Both the position numbers and the translations under genes were made by a program. The notes under the pieces are model-generated. The model was given only the letters and a program-made list of their open reading frames with translations, made no database searches and was not told the DNA's origin. A stretch of DNA of 64,000 bases from Tunturibacter psychrotolerans (lineage in GTDB: Bacteria > Acidobacteriota > Terriglobia > Terriglobales > Acidobacteriaceae), in the NCBI RefSeq assembly GCF_040359615.1, contig NZ_CP132942.1, positions 2,852,001-2,916,000 on the forward strand, given 5' to 3'. Below, piece after piece: positions 51,788-60,865 of the stretch (positions are counted from its first letter, which is position 1; each line of letters begins with the position of its first letter).

Positions 51788-53143
51788 ATGTCTACACCCC
51801 CAGCCGCTAAGCCAGCATCCGCTGCGCAAGCCGCGGCAACCATCAAGCCTGCCACTGGAAAACTAGGCGTCATGATTCCCGGCATGGGAGCTGTCGCCAC
51901 CACACTCATCGCCGGCGTAGAAGCCATTCGACGCGGCTTCGCCAAACCCATCGGGTCCACCACGCAGATGGCTACCATCCGCCTTGGCAAACGTACTGAC
52001 GCCCGCAGCCCACTCATCAAAGAATTCGTTCCCCTCGCCGACCTCAACGACATCGTCTTCACCGGCTGGGACATCTTCGGCGGCAACCTCTACGACGCAG
52101 CCAAGACCGCACAGGTCCTCGACCGCGATCAGCTCGAACAGATGCGTCCCTTCCTCGAGTCCATCGAGCCCATGCCCGCCGTCTTCGACCAGCACTACGT
52201 CAAGCGCCTCACCGGCCAGAAGGTCAAGACCGGCAAAAACAAGTGCGACCTCGCCAACCAGATCCGCAACGACATCGCCGAGTTCAAAACCAAGACCGAC
52301 CGCCAGGTCATGATCTGGTGCGGCTCCACCGAGATCTACCTCGAGCAGACCGCCGTCCACCAGACCCTCGAAGCCTTCGAGAAGGGCCTCGTCGACAACG
52401 ACCCCGGCATCTCCCCCTCGATGTTGTACGCCTGGGCCGCGCTCAAAGAAGGCATCCCCTTCGCCAACGGCGCACCAAACCTCACCGTCGACATCCCCGC
52501 ACTGCAAGAGCTTTCCAAAAAGATGAACGCTCCCATCTGCGGCAAGGACTTCAAGACCGGCCAGACCTTCATCAAGACCGTCCTCGCCCCTGCCTTCAAA
52601 GTGCGCAATCTCGGCGTCAGCGGCTGGTACTCCACCAACATCCTCGGCAACCGCGATGGCGAAGTCCTCGACGATCCCGACTCCTTCAAGACCAAAGAAG
52701 TCTCGAAGCTCGGCGTACTCGAACACATCTTCCAGCCTGAACTTCACCCCGACCTCTACAAGGACCTCTACCACAAGGTCCGCATCAACTACTACCCACC
52801 TCGCGGCGACAACAAAGAGGGTTGGGACAACATCGACATCTTCGGCTGGCTCGGCTATCCCATGCAGCTCAAGGTAGACTTCCTCTGCCGCGACTCCATC
52901 CTCGCTGCACCGCTCGCCCTTGACCTGATCCTCTTCATGGATCTCGCCGCCCGCACACCCTTACTGCGTGGCCTCGGTATTCAGGAGTGGCTCAGCTTCT
53001 ACTTCAAAGATCCCGACTCCGCACCCGGCGTCTACCCGGAGCACGACCTCTTCATCCAGCATATCAAGCTGAAGAACACTCTCCGTCACATCATGGGCGA
53101 AGACCTCATCACTCACCTCGGCCTCGACTACTACGGCGACTAG
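51788..53143 (+). CDS. ino1: Inositol-3-phosphate (myo-inositol-1-phosphate) synthase
   Basis: 451-residue NAD-dependent enzyme that converts glucose-6-phosphate to inositol phosphate, the entry to inositol-containing metabolites and lipids. The NAD-binding GVMIPGMGAVATTLIAG opens the Rossmann fold; FTGWDIFGGNLYDAA, GSTEIYL, FANGAPN, PICGKDFKTGQTFIKT and GWYSTNILGNRDGEVLDDPDSFKTKE are family blocks with the active-site Lys, Asp and Asn cluster. Start at ATG 51788 follows AAGAATGT with no strong ribosome binding site. The first 25 residues are Ala/Pro-rich. Such enzymes are known in Actinobacteria and Bacteroidetes; what the inositol is used for here is not evident. Confidence 0.95.
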   Translation: MSTPPAAKPASAAQAAATIKPATGKLGVMIPGMGAVATTLIAGVEAIRRGFAKPIGSTTQMATIRLGKRTDARSPLIKEFVPLADLNDIVFTGWDIFGGNLYDAAKTAQVLDRDQLEQMRPFLESIEPMPAVFDQHYVKRLTGQKVKTGKNKCDLANQIRNDIAEFKTKTDRQVMIWCGSTEIYLEQTAVHQTLEAFEKGLVDNDPGISPSMLYAWAALKEGIPFANGAPNLTVDIPALQELSKKMNAPICGKDFKTGQTFIKTVLAPAFKVRNLGVSGWYSTNILGNRDGEVLDDPDSFKTKEVSKLGVLEHIFQPELHPDLYKDLYHKVRINYYPPRGDNKEGWDNIDIFGWLGYPMQLKVDFLCRDSILAAPLALDLILFMDLAARTPLLRGLGIQEWLSFYFKDPDSAPGVYPEHDLFIQHIKLKNTLRHIMGEDLITHLGLDYYGD

Positions 53144-53165
53144 CAACGCTCGAAATCAAAACGTA

Positions 53166-53201
53166 GAGGCGGCTGCAAAGAAAATCTCTTTCAGCCGCCT
53201 C
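53166..53201. terminator. Hairpin terminator between convergent genes
   Basis: GAGGCGGCTG (53166-53175) and CAGCCGCCTC (53192-53201) form a 10-bp perfect stem extended by AAAGA/TCTTT with one bulged base. It is located 22 bases after the ino1 stop codon and just beyond the stop of the convergent gene; the flanking T run is short (TTCCGTT). Confidence 0.7.
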
Positions 53202-53228
53202 TTCCGTTAACGAGATGGCCTGCTCACC

Positions 53229-53771
53229 CTAAGGCTGGATCAGAGGAACTTGCGACGCCAGCTGCAAGTCAATCAGCATGACGAGGCGCCGATCCATTTG
53301 GAAAAATAGCGCGGTCTTTCTGCCGGAGATTACCTGGCTGAAAATCGGAACGTACTTGAGTCGCAACTGCGCCGCCTGCTGATCGACTGTCAGCAAGTTA
53401 CGAGTCAATGCCAAGGCATGATCGTCCGTGAGCGAGCCGTTGTAGGTGTTGGCGTATTCCTTAATGACCCCATATTTCGCATCATTGATCTTGACCAGCT
53501 CTGCCGTGTACTGGTCATAAAGAGGCCAGAACTTCACTGCCTCGGTATCACTCAGCTGAAGATTCGCGGCAATGATCTGCTTTTTCTGAGAGCGAATGTC
53601 CTTCCTGAGTAAGTCGATATCCTGATCGGTATTGGTGCTCTGGGCTGAGTTATCTGAGGGTGTTTGCGCCGAACTTTGAGCACGTGTTTGCGCCGAACTT
53701 TGACCACGAGACACGCCAGTCAAAATCAAGATTGACGCCAGACTGATTGACAGAAGATTTTTCGTCGTCAC
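53229..53771 (-). CDS. Uncharacterised periplasmic helical protein
   Basis: 180-residue exported protein. A signal peptide (TTKNLLSISLASILILTGVSRG) is followed by a Gln/Ser/Asn-rich linker and a charged helical domain with LQLSDTEAVKFWPLYDQYTAELVKINDAKYGVIKEYA, typical of small periplasmic proteins with LTD/EA-KFWP motifs whose role is unknown. The frame opens at 53795, but GTG 53771 has AGGAG six bases upstream and gives a compact signal peptide, so it is preferred. A terminator separates it from ino1. No cofactor or catalytic motif is seen. Confidence 0.72.
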   Translation of the reverse strand: MTTKNLLSISLASILILTGVSRGQSSAQTRAQSSAQTPSDNSAQSTNTDQDIDLLRKDIRSQKKQIIAANLQLSDTEAVKFWPLYDQYTAELVKINDAKYGVIKEYANTYNGSLTDDHALALTRNLLTVDQQAAQLRLKYVPIFSQVISGRKTALFFQMDRRLVMLIDLQLASQVPLIQP

Positions 53772-53889
53772 AGAAGTCTCCTCATCATCTTTCACATTTT
53801 TTTATGTAGATCCGCAACCTGGCCCGGAGGCGGATGGGTGCCATCTGATATCACGCCGATCAAACTGTCAACTCTATCCGGCTCGAACC

Positions 53890-54501
53890 CTACTCCGCCA
53901 CTTCCATCATCTTCGCCCAGAGCATCTTCGTCCCCGCATCGGTCTTCGCCGAAACCGGAAGGATCTCCTCTACCTCGTGAGCCTTTCTCAAAGCGGCAAT
54001 AGACTTCGCCAACTGATTATTCGAAAGTCGATCCGACTTCGTCCCTACCACCAGGTAAGGCCGTTGCGTCTGCTTAAAATATGTAATCAACTGAGTATCA
54101 TTTTCCTGCGGTGGAATATTTGTGTCCACCAGACAAATGCATAGCGCTAGCGTCTCGCGCTCCGCAAGATAAGGCTCAATAAACGAAGGCCACTCCGCCG
54201 AGATCGACTTCGAAATCTTGGCATATCCATACCCAGGCAAGTCTGCAAAGATCAACGTGGGCCGCACTTTCATCTTGTCGCCCGCACCCTCATGTAGTGC
54301 AAAAAAATTGATCGCCCGCGTTCTTCCCGGCGTCGACGACACTTTCGCCTCCTGCGATCCCAGCAACGAATTGATCAGCGAAGATTTGCCCACGTTGGAA
54401 CGTCCTAGAAACGCAACCTCAGGCGCTCCATATGTCTTCGCTTCAGAAGGGAAGTGCGCGACATCAGTCGCAGACAACAAAAAAACAGGATTCAGCCGCA
54501 T
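53890..54501 (-). CDS. engB: Ribosome biogenesis GTPase EngB (YsxC/YihA)
   Basis: 203-residue essential-type GTPase involved in 50S ribosomal subunit assembly. G1 is GRSNVGKSS at residues 33-41; the G2 region includes SSTPGRTRAINF; G3 is DLPGYGYA; G4 is TKSDRL; G5 is SAKTDAGT. Length and spacing are normal. It lies 50-90 bases downstream of an intrinsic terminator for the lipoprotein gene on the same strand, so it is probably expressed from its own promoter. Confidence 0.96.
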   Translation of the reverse strand: MRLNPVFLLSATDVAHFPSEAKTYGAPEVAFLGRSNVGKSSLINSLLGSQEAKVSSTPGRTRAINFFALHEGAGDKMKVRPTLIFADLPGYGYAKISKSISAEWPSFIEPYLAERETLALCICLVDTNIPPQENDTQLITYFKQTQRPYLVVGTKSDRLSNNQLAKSIAALRKAHEVEEILPVSAKTDAGTKMLWAKMMEVAE

Positions 54502-54551
54502 CCTACGAGTCTACCGTCAATACTCTCCAGTCTCCGAAACAGCGGAGCCGC

Positions 54552-54587
54552 AAAAAAAGCACCTGCCCCAAAAAGAGGAGCAGGTGC
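54552..54587 (-). terminator. Intrinsic terminator after the glycine-zipper lipoprotein gene
   Basis: Read on the minus strand, GCACCTGC (54587-54580) pairs with GCAGGTGC (54566-54559), and a T7 run follows (54558-54552). It is 13 bases beyond the lipoprotein stop codon and separates that gene from engB. Confidence 0.88.
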
Positions 54588-54600
54588 CGTACCGCTAAAT

Positions 54601-55428
54601 CTATTGTTGAGGCGGAGGTGGAGGCAAAGCTGTATCTGACTCACGCGGCTCCCTGGCCTTCACCGTAACCGTAACCGGCGCCGTCAAGTGGAAGCTGATG
54701 GTGGACTCGGACGGAATTACAACGTCCTTGTTGCCAGTGAACGCCGCGCCAGCAGTTCCGGCGCCCGCTCCAATCAGTCCGCCGATCAGTGCACCCTTAC
54801 CGCCGCCAGCCAGTCCTCCTATCAGAGCACCACCACCCGTTCCGCCGCCTATAAACCCGGCGGTCCGTTTTCCCTTACCCTTTTCATCCTTCTCGTAAGA
54901 GCTCGTGCTGACAGACATTCCCGAAATCGAGGTCACAGCGATACCAAGCGCACCCGACCCCTTGAACTTCCCGCGACCCTTCGCCGCTACCACCGTACCG
55001 ACAACGTGTGCCCCGCGCGGAAACACTGTTCCGCCGCCCGAAGCCTTCACCGGAGCAGCCAACACACCGGTGAATCCATCCCCGACATTGTTATGGCTCG
55101 CGCTCAACTGTTCGGTCACCGTCACCGTAACTGCAGTCCCTGCCGGAGCTGTAATTCTAACGGGCGGTGGCGGAGGGGGAGGAGCCGCTGCAACTGCCGG
55201 CTCTGGAGCAGGAGGCGGTGGTAGGGGCACCGCGGGAACCGACGTCGTCGGCGATCCCCCAGGCGCAGCAGCGGTGGTCGCTGAATTAGGTGCCGCAAGC
55301 GTCGCATCGGGGCTCGCACTTTGTGCCGGAGCCGGAGCTGGAGCGGGCGTTGAGCTCTTGCATCCGCTCAAAAGTAGGGTCGACGAAAGAGCTATGCTTG
55401 CTGCGAGATACATGGTTTTCAAACGCAT
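54601..55428 (-). CDS. Uncharacterised glycine-zipper lipoprotein
   Basis: 275-residue predicted lipoprotein with lipidated C23 (LLLSGC). The leader is followed by a Pro/Ala-rich linker with a PPPPPP run (residues 25-90), a beta-rich domain (ITAPAGTAVTVTVTEQLSASHNNVGDGFTGVLAAPVKASGGGTVFPRGAHVVGTVVAAKG) and a long glycine-zipper region (IGGGTGGGALIGGLAGGGKGALIGGLIGAGAGTAG) like those of envelope proteins that insert into or span a membrane. A final strand segment (SESTISFHLTAPVTV) follows. Similar polymers occur in acidobacterial genomes (recalled, not searched). Function is unknown. A strong terminator follows it. Confidence 0.82.
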   Translation of the reverse strand: MRLKTMYLAASIALSSTLLLSGCKSSTPAPAPAPAQSASPDATLAAPNSATTAAAPGGSPTTSVPAVPLPPPPAPEPAVAAAPPPPPPPVRITAPAGTAVTVTVTEQLSASHNNVGDGFTGVLAAPVKASGGGTVFPRGAHVVGTVVAAKGRGKFKGSGALGIAVTSISGMSVSTSSYEKDEKGKGKRTAGFIGGGTGGGALIGGLAGGGKGALIGGLIGAGAGTAGAAFTGNKDVVIPSESTISFHLTAPVTVTVKAREPRESDTALPPPPPQQ

Positions 55429-56050
55429 GGTCTTTTCTCCGGTCGCAATGATCTGATTGGCGAAGCACTCTACTCGGATAGATTAGCCTTCTTTCCTGAA
55501 AGTTGTCCGAAAATTAGAGAGGGGGTCGAGTAAGTCCGGTGTTCAATACCCGGTCGCTCACCAGGCCTGGTTCTGTCACCTCGCCAACTGGTGATTCCTT
55601 TTCCTGTGTCGGTTCTTGGCCGTCATTAACTAATCGGCCCTATCCCGGAAGCTGCAATTACTTGCATATCGCGGCGGTCGAAGTTCTTGCAAAACACTGT
55701 CTCCGGGGTCCACACTTCAAACTTGCGCTATACCAATGACCCAAAAGTGTCACGAGTTATTTAGCAACAGAATGGCCAACCTCGGTTATGCTCCATCATG
55801 AGATGTTGAGAAGTTTTCAGTTGTCCGGTAACTGTCCTCCCCACAGGGGCCTTCCTTCCCGAAGAAGCTCCGTTATCGAAGGATGTTCCAGATGTTCGAT
55901 TAGAACTTTTGCTTTCACCTGGCAATTCGATACCCTTTTTCCCCAGCCTGTCTCACTCTTAACTTGACGTTATCCCGCTGGTCAGCACAACTTGTCGCTA
56001 CGGAATCTACCTTGAACCAAACCGTACTACCACCTTCGGAGGGAACACCC
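55429..56050. other. 622-base gap between divergent lipoprotein genes
   Basis: No plausible coding frame, tRNA or long repeat was seen. It should contain promoters for both flanking genes; the plus-strand gene has a clear GGAGGG ribosome binding site at 56038-56043. A GGTTCAA-like string near 55543 recalls a tRNA T-loop, but no cloverleaf could be built around it. Confidence 0.5.
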
Positions 56051-58159
56051 ATGATTGGCAATTCTTTCGCCCGGCTGACGGGCTCAAAGCGAAATCTGCT
56101 CGCGCTTATGGCTTCGAGCGCGGTATTCACCGCCGGTTGCGCCAATATGGCGACGACGGCTTCGAGCACAGCCCCTCTCGGTCAGGCGGCCACACTCAGC
56201 GGGAAGATCCACGGAGGCAATCAGCCTGTCGTCGGCGCAACCGTCAACCTGTACTTCTCCGGACTAAAAGGCAGCGGAACGCCAGCCGCTCTCGCCGCTA
56301 CGACGACGACCGACAGCGCAGGCTCCTTCGCATTTAACAGGGACGCCACCAACGGCGATCCCAATACCGGAAACACGTTCTCCTGCCCTTTAGGCTATGA
56401 CCCACTGGTCTACGTAATCTCGACAGGCGGAAATACCCAGAACAACGGTGACTCAACCCAGAACAATGCTGCAGCCGCCTTCATCTCGGTCTACGGCAAC
56501 TGCATGGAACTTACCGCGGCCAATCACGTCGACATGACAGAAGTGACGACTGTAGCCACAATGGCTGCGGTTCAACAGTTCTTCAATCCAGTGCCCGCCA
56601 GCGGAATCCACAACTCCATCATCTTCGACGGAACGGGTCAGCAGTCTAACATCGTAACTCAACTGCCAGCCACGATCGCCCTGTTAGCCGATCCTTCTGC
56701 AGGCACCGCGGTCACCTCCACGACCATCGCTGCGAGCGGAAGCAACGTCGATCCAAGCGTCTCCGTCATAGCTACGCCCGAGCCCGGCAAAGTCAACCTC
56801 CTGGCTAACATCTTGTCCGCATGCATCAATGGCCCCAACAGTTCCACTCCGGCCTGCGGTACGCTCTTTACCTCGGCGACGCCTCCGAACACCGCCTACA
56901 CGGCCAACTTCTCTACCCCAAGCTTCTCTCAGGCGATCGACACCGTTCAGGCCGTCTATTACCTGCTCACGAATCCTGGAAGTGGTGGCTCTGGAAACAT
57001 CGCCTCCCTCTTCGGTCTCGCAGGCGGGGTCAGCGGCCCATATCAGCCGGCACTCGCTACCCAGCCCACAGACTGGACCATCGCGATCAGCTACGCAAGC
57101 ACCAGCACCTGCAGCAGCGCCTCCGGTTCATTCATCAACTCGCCCATCGACATCAATATCGACTCTTTGAATAACGTATGGATCGACAACGTCCAGGCCA
57201 CCGGCGGTGGCAATCTCTCCGAGATCAGCGGAGCTGGTGTTCCCCTCACCTGCGTCCTCCAGGGCACTGGGAAGTCTCTCGGCGGAGCGACCGTCGACAA
57301 CTTGGGCAATGTCTGGACTGGCTCAGGCACAAGCCTCTACCGCTACAACAACGGAACCACTCTTGCCTTTCCTGCCACCGTCAGTCCCATCGGCGTCACA
57401 GCGGATGGCCTTGGCAACATCTACTTCACTGCCGTCACAGGTGGCGTTGGCTCCCTCTATCAAATCCCGGGCGGCGCAAGCGCGAGCGCAGCCATTGCCC
57501 CCATTCAGATCTCCAACACCGTTGGTCCCAACCCGGTGCGCCTCATGCCGGACTATCAGAATAATGGCAGCAACGTCACGATCCAGGGCAACATCTTCGT
57601 CTCCACTGGAACCACCTCAGTGGCTGAAGTTTCGCCAAGCGCCAACTTAGCCGCACCAGGCTACCTCAACGGGTTTGTTACCTCCACAATCCCAACCAGC
57701 GGCAACTCTTACGGCATATCGCTCGGACCGCAAAATAACCTGTTCGTCTCTGCCGTCGACAGCGGTGCCATTACCGGCCTCACCCTCTCTGGCGGAAACT
57801 ACGTCCCGCTCAATAATTTCCCCTTTACGACTCCGGGAACTATCGGAATCGCAACTCCCACCGCGATCGCTGTGGATGGTCGTCTCAACGTATGGATTCC
57901 GAACAACGCAACCGGCAATACCAGCGTGAGCGAACTGGGAAGCACGAATGGGGCGTTCGGTCTCTCACCCTCCACTGGCTTCCAGAAGGATGCCTCCTAC
58001 CTTACCTCCGGCCGTGCTCTTGCGGTCGATCAGGCAGGAAACGTCTGGGTTGCAGGCGACGGCACAAACTTCATCACCGAGATCGTCGGCGCAGGTGTAC
58101 CGATCTTCCAGCCCTACTCACTCGGTCTGCAGAAGGGCCGCTTCCAGAAGATCCCCTAA
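56051..58159 (+). CDS. Secreted lipoprotein with beta-propeller-like region
   Basis: 702-residue exported protein. The lipobox cysteine is C30 (FTAGC). A carboxypeptidase-regulatory-like beta domain (LSGKIHGGNQPVVGATVNLYFSG...DSAGSFAF) follows at about residues 50-115. The rest contains Vgb/SMP-30-like propeller strands (SLNNVWIDNVQATGGGNLSEISGAG, DNLGNVWTGSG, DGLGNIYFTAVTGG, DGRLNVWIPNNATG, DQAGNVWVAGDG). ATG 56051 with GGAGGG at 56038-56043 is chosen over the longer frame from 55964. It ends at a strong terminator. It probably binds or measures something at the cell surface; no enzymatic motif is seen. Confidence 0.82.
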   Translation: MIGNSFARLTGSKRNLLALMASSAVFTAGCANMATTASSTAPLGQAATLSGKIHGGNQPVVGATVNLYFSGLKGSGTPAALAATTTTDSAGSFAFNRDATNGDPNTGNTFSCPLGYDPLVYVISTGGNTQNNGDSTQNNAAAAFISVYGNCMELTAANHVDMTEVTTVATMAAVQQFFNPVPASGIHNSIIFDGTGQQSNIVTQLPATIALLADPSAGTAVTSTTIAASGSNVDPSVSVIATPEPGKVNLLANILSACINGPNSSTPACGTLFTSATPPNTAYTANFSTPSFSQAIDTVQAVYYLLTNPGSGGSGNIASLFGLAGGVSGPYQPALATQPTDWTIAISYASTSTCSSASGSFINSPIDINIDSLNNVWIDNVQATGGGNLSEISGAGVPLTCVLQGTGKSLGGATVDNLGNVWTGSGTSLYRYNNGTTLAFPATVSPIGVTADGLGNIYFTAVTGGVGSLYQIPGGASASAAIAPIQISNTVGPNPVRLMPDYQNNGSNVTIQGNIFVSTGTTSVAEVSPSANLAAPGYLNGFVTSTIPTSGNSYGISLGPQNNLFVSAVDSGAITGLTLSGGNYVPLNNFPFTTPGTIGIATPTAIAVDGRLNVWIPNNATGNTSVSELGSTNGAFGLSPSTGFQKDASYLTSGRALAVDQAGNVWVAGDGTNFITEIVGAGVPIFQPYSLGLQKGRFQKIP

Positions 58160-58183
58160 CCCAACGCTTGACCAAACCACAAG

Positions 58184-58211
58184 AGACCCCGGAGTCACTC
58201 CTCCGGGGTCT
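58184..58211 (+). terminator. Intrinsic terminator after the beta-propeller lipoprotein
   Basis: AGACCCCGGAG (58184-58194) and CTCCGGGGTCT (58201-58211) form a perfect 11-bp stem with the loop TCACTC, followed by TCTTC. It is 24 bases after the stop codon and separates the gene from the NHL-repeat gene. Confidence 0.85.
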
Positions 58212-58362
58212 TCTTCATTCACCCCGTAATTGACCGAAGCATTTCATTGGAGGCTCGTCGCTCTCGGCGTCGATTACAGCCTTGGTTCTTCCAGTAGAGT
58301 AAGAGCAGTTGCGAAACACAATCCATTCCATCCTCTCCGCAGAATGCATTTGACGATTCCTC

Positions 58363-60846
58363 ATGGGTAAGCAGAGCCTCCCACATTCTCCCCGCACCAA
58401 GTACGACGCCCGCGGGATTGCACTCTTACTTCTCTGCCTCCTGTCTCTCCCCAGGCTCTCCGCCCAGACCGCTTCGGTCTCAGCACTGACGGTTCCCCTC
58501 ATTCTTCCGTCGGCCATCGTCTTTGACGCAACTGGCAACCTCTACTTCGCAGAAACGGGCAACCACGTCATCCGCAAGGTCGACACAGTCGGCAACATCA
58601 CGACCATCGCAGGCACCGGCACCCAGGGCTTCTCCGGCGACCTGGGCCTCGCAACCTCCGCGACGCTCGACTCACCGCAGGGCCTCGCGCTCGATACGGC
58701 ACGCAATCTCTACATCGCCGACACACACAACCAGCGCATCCGCAAACTCAACCTCACCACAGGCGTCATCACAACGATCGCCGGCAGCACCTCTGGCTTC
58801 TCCGGAGACGGCGCTTCTGCCCTATCCGCGCAACTCAGCCTCCCGACTGCTCTCGCGCTCGACTCCTCCGGCAATCTTTACATCGCCGACACGGGCAATC
58901 ACCGCATCCGCAAACTCAACCTCGCTACAGCCATCACGACGATCGCGGGTAATGGCACACAAGGCTACTCCGGCGACCTCGGTGCGGCCACATCCGCTGC
59001 CATCGACTCTCCCACGGGCATCGCGTTGGACGCCTCCAGCAATCTTTATCTAGCCGACACCCATAACCATCGCGTTCGCGAAATCAACGCCAATACCGGC
59101 GTCATCACCACCATCGCCGGCACCGGCTCACCTGGCTTCTCCGGCGACACCACCGCCGCGACTGCCGCAAACCTGGCGCTCCCCCACGGCCTCACCTCAG
59201 ATTCCGCCGGCAACCTCTACCTCGCCGACACCGCCAACCACCGCATCCGGCGTATCGATGCCACTACCGGAATCATCACAACCGTTGTTGGCGATGGTAC
59301 TCAGACCTTTGCCGGCGACAACGGCCCTCCTACCGCCGCCTCGCTTGACAGTCCCACTGCGACAACACTCTCACCCGCCAGCAACCTAACTCTCTCCGAC
59401 ACCGGCAATCAGCGCATTCGTCAGGTCGTAACGCAAACCACCCCAACCTCGATCACCACTGTCGCGGGTCTCGGCCTCACCGCCCCGGGAGTCCTCAACC
59501 TCACCGCTCCCTACGTGATCGCCTACGGCACCGGACAACTCACAGCCACTCTCGCCACCAGCCCAGCCACCGGCACCGTTACATTTTTCGAAACCGTCAA
59601 CACCACAACTAAAATCCTTGGCTCCTCCCCCGTCGTCTCCAACACCGCCACACTCTCAACAACAACCCTGGCTGCCGGCGCTTACAATCTCACTGCAACC
59701 TACTCCGGTGACCAAACCCATCCGTCCGCGCAGAGTCCTGCGCTGGCTCTGACCATCACACCCCTGCAACTCACCGCTACCATCGCACCAATCTCCCTCC
59801 TCTACGGACAGGCGATTCCAAACCTGAGCGGTACTCTCACCGGCGTCCTTCCTCAAGACGCAGCAAATCTTACCGCTACCTTCATCACCACCGCCACTGT
59901 TGGCTCATCCGCCGGCACTTATTCTGTCACGCCTGTCCTCAACGGCTCAGCGGCAGGGAACTACACCGTCGCCGCATCACCCGCAGCGATCACCATCCAC
60001 CCAGCCCCTACTGTGATCACGCTCAGCAACCTCGTAGCAACCGGCACCACCGGATCGACGGTGACCCTAACCGTGCACGTTGCCAGCACAACGACTGGCA
60101 CCCCACCCGGTTCTGTCACTTTGCTCGATGGCAATAGCCCTCTCTCCACCACCCCACTCTCAAACTCAGGAGACGCGGTCTTCCTCACCTCGACTCTCGC
60201 CCAGGGCGCTCACAACTTCACCGCGGTCTATGACGGAAGCGCGAACTTCACCCCCAGCATCTCCGCCCCTCAACTGATCACAATCGGAACGGGTTCACCC
60301 ACCAACCCCGACTTCGCGCTCGCCGCAACCGGCACGACTACACAAACGATTCTCTCCGGCGCGAGCACGAGCTTCACCTTTACTGTCCAGGTGCAGAACA
60401 ATCTATCCAGTCCAATCACTTTGGCCGCCACCGGTCTCCCGAATCTCGCCACCGCATCCTTCAACCCGGCGTATCTCCCCCCTGGCGCTACGCCCAACAC
60501 CTTCACCATGACCATCGCGACGCCGAAGACGACCGCGACGAACGTCAATCCGCGTGACCGCCTCTTTCAACCATTCCTTGCCACAATCTTTCTGCTCAGC
60601 CCCATCGCCGGTCTGGCCTTCCACCCACGCAAACGCGGCGTCGCAATAAGGTTCTTCCTGCTCACCATCGCCGGCATCACACTCCTGCTAGCGAGCGGCT
60701 GTGGAGACCGCATCAAAACCGATCCAGCCTTGACCAGTCAGGCTAAGACCTACGCCATCACGGTCACCGGCACAGCCACCGGTCCAACCGGAAACGCCCT
60801 GCAACACTCCGCAACCGTGACCCTTGTTCTAAATCCCGCCAGTTGA
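58363..60846 (+). CDS. Secreted NHL-repeat beta-propeller protein with MBG and Ig-like modules
   Basis: 827-residue exported protein. A signal peptide (IALLLLCLLSLPRLSAQ) leads into six NHL repeats (about residues 45-355), each with the core N-LY-(I/L/F)-A-(D/E)-T-x-N-x-x-(I/V)-R-(K/R/E/Q) followed by an ITTIAG-G stretch and FSGDG or its variant, consistent with a six-bladed propeller. Then comes a connecting beta domain, an MBG-like module (YGQAIPNLSGTLTGVLP), an Ig-like module and a final domain split by two hydrophobic helices (residues about 730-750 and 763-780). The GDG-type loops are typical of acidobacterial NHL proteins. Ligand unknown. Confidence 0.86.
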   Translation: MGKQSLPHSPRTKYDARGIALLLLCLLSLPRLSAQTASVSALTVPLILPSAIVFDATGNLYFAETGNHVIRKVDTVGNITTIAGTGTQGFSGDLGLATSATLDSPQGLALDTARNLYIADTHNQRIRKLNLTTGVITTIAGSTSGFSGDGASALSAQLSLPTALALDSSGNLYIADTGNHRIRKLNLATAITTIAGNGTQGYSGDLGAATSAAIDSPTGIALDASSNLYLADTHNHRVREINANTGVITTIAGTGSPGFSGDTTAATAANLALPHGLTSDSAGNLYLADTANHRIRRIDATTGIITTVVGDGTQTFAGDNGPPTAASLDSPTATTLSPASNLTLSDTGNQRIRQVVTQTTPTSITTVAGLGLTAPGVLNLTAPYVIAYGTGQLTATLATSPATGTVTFFETVNTTTKILGSSPVVSNTATLSTTTLAAGAYNLTATYSGDQTHPSAQSPALALTITPLQLTATIAPISLLYGQAIPNLSGTLTGVLPQDAANLTATFITTATVGSSAGTYSVTPVLNGSAAGNYTVAASPAAITIHPAPTVITLSNLVATGTTGSTVTLTVHVASTTTGTPPGSVTLLDGNSPLSTTPLSNSGDAVFLTSTLAQGAHNFTAVYDGSANFTPSISAPQLITIGTGSPTNPDFALAATGTTTQTILSGASTSFTFTVQVQNNLSSPITLAATGLPNLATASFNPAYLPPGATPNTFTMTIATPKTTATNVNPRDRLFQPFLATIFLLSPIAGLAFHPRKRGVAIRFFLLTIAGITLLLASGCGDRIKTDPALTSQAKTYAITVTGTATGPTGNALQHSATVTLVLNPAS
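58540..59430 (+). repeat. Six coding tandem repeats (NHL blades)
   Basis: Six in-frame repeats of about 160 bases each encode the blades of the propeller. The cores read NLYFAETGN, NLYIADTHN, NLYIADTGN, NLYLADTHN, NLYLADTAN and NLTLSDTGN, in order. The last is the most divergent, as expected for a terminal blade. Confidence 0.8.
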
Positions 60847-60865
60847 AACCTAAGCCACACAACAA

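Noticed and set aside
51863..52774. Minus-strand 303-codon frame opposite the inositol-phosphate synthase gene
   Set aside because: Composition (Val/Gly/Asp/Glu) mirrors the sense codons; the synthase motifs occupy the plus strand.
55530..55560. tRNA T-loop-like GTTCAATAC string
   Set aside because: No acceptor or anticodon stems can be formed around it.
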